Source: Rapidithrix thailandica
GTDB taxonomy: Bacteria; Bacteroidota; Bacteroidia; Cytophagales; Flammeovirgaceae
Assembly (NCBI RefSeq): GCF_039710355.1
Contig: NZ_JBDKWZ010000008.1
Coordinates: forward strand, 186,001-250,000
Direction of reading: 5' to 3'
Length of the DNA: 64,000 bases
Notes under the pieces: model-generated
The model's input: the letters and a program-made list of their open reading frames with translations, nothing else
Told to the model about the DNA's origin: nothing
Database searches by the model: none
Made by a program: the position numbers and the translations under genes
Shown here: positions 63,849-64,000 of the stretch, in pieces
How the letters are laid out: the number at the start of each line of letters is the position of its first letter
How positions within the stretch are numbered: position 1 is the stretch's first letter

Positions 63849-64000
63849 TATTTTTAATTACTTTCGAGGTCTTTTTGAAAAGCATATTCAGGGCTTTTCT
63901 GCATGAAGGATTGAAGAATGTTTTGTAGATGACAAAGAGAATCACAACTTGAACGGTCTTCGTATTATTCAGAGTTCGAATTGTTGTGTAACTTTGCCAA

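Larger units (their letters stand above)
63629..64000. other. Intergenic right edge of window
   Basis: 372 bp after the OmpA gene holding the terminator at 63673-63713 and, on the minus strand, a doubtful 66-codon ORF. Bases 63849-64000 contain no feature I can support. Confidence 0.4.

Overview
The window is chromosomal DNA of a Bacteroidota bacterium, probably from the Cytophagales or a nearby order. The evidence is four adjacent SusC/SusD outer-membrane pairs, type IX secretion (T9SS) components and a T9SS type-B substrate, many lipoproteins, PorP/SprF and OmpA/PD40 proteins, eukaryotic-type glycogen enzymes, and promoter-like TTG...TAnnTTTG sequences instead of classical -35/-10 boxes. 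The order-level placement is inference. I saw no rRNA, tRNA, CRISPR array, prophage or complete insertion sequence.

Layout. 1-6 kb: the 3' part of a branching enzyme (glgB), a cyclophilin lipoprotein and pheA on the minus strand, a secreted von Willebrand-A-like protein, and an orphan LuxR-type response regulator. 6-17 kb: two SusC/SusD pairs; the second SusC is broken by a one-base frameshift in a G6 run. 17-30 kb: two secreted proteins of unknown function, a GT3 glycogen synthase, an SGNH hydrolase, the T9SS Plug protein, a tryptophan 2,3-dioxygenase-family protein, a Cys/Lys-rich 50-residue protein, a GH10-like secreted glycosidase, and a PAS-PAS histidine kinase. 30-42 kb: two more SusC/SusD pairs separated by a MORN-repeat protein. 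42-46 kb: a PLP decarboxylase, a DUF2911-TPR protein and a second cyclophilin lipoprotein. 46-55 kb: a T9SS gene triad (1460-residue repeat adhesin, PorP/SprF, OmpA/PD40). 55-64 kb: a double-DPBB RlpA-SPOR protein, leuS, manA and another OmpA/PD40 protein.

How the genes fit together. SusC and SusD form TonB-dependent uptake complexes, but none of the four pairs has a linked glycoside hydrolase or a recognisable dedicated regulator, so their substrates cannot be read from context. GlgB and the GT3 synthase serve glycogen storage. Plug, PorP/SprF and the CHU_C-tailed adhesin belong to T9SS export and surface attachment. The OmpA-type and RlpA-SPOR proteins tie the envelope to peptidoglycan. Many genes end at strong hairpin terminators, several of them bidirectional between convergent genes.

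The most interesting non-coding signal is a family of four dispersed repeats, each exactly 161 bp, all in the same orientation and all between genes. They have imperfect terminal inverted repeats (GAAGTG...CACTTC) and an internal nested hairpin. They look like a MITE-like or structured intergenic element. Other signals are four copies of CTCTTAACAT in the long leader of the third SusC gene and a shared promoter-like block before the third and fourth SusC genes.
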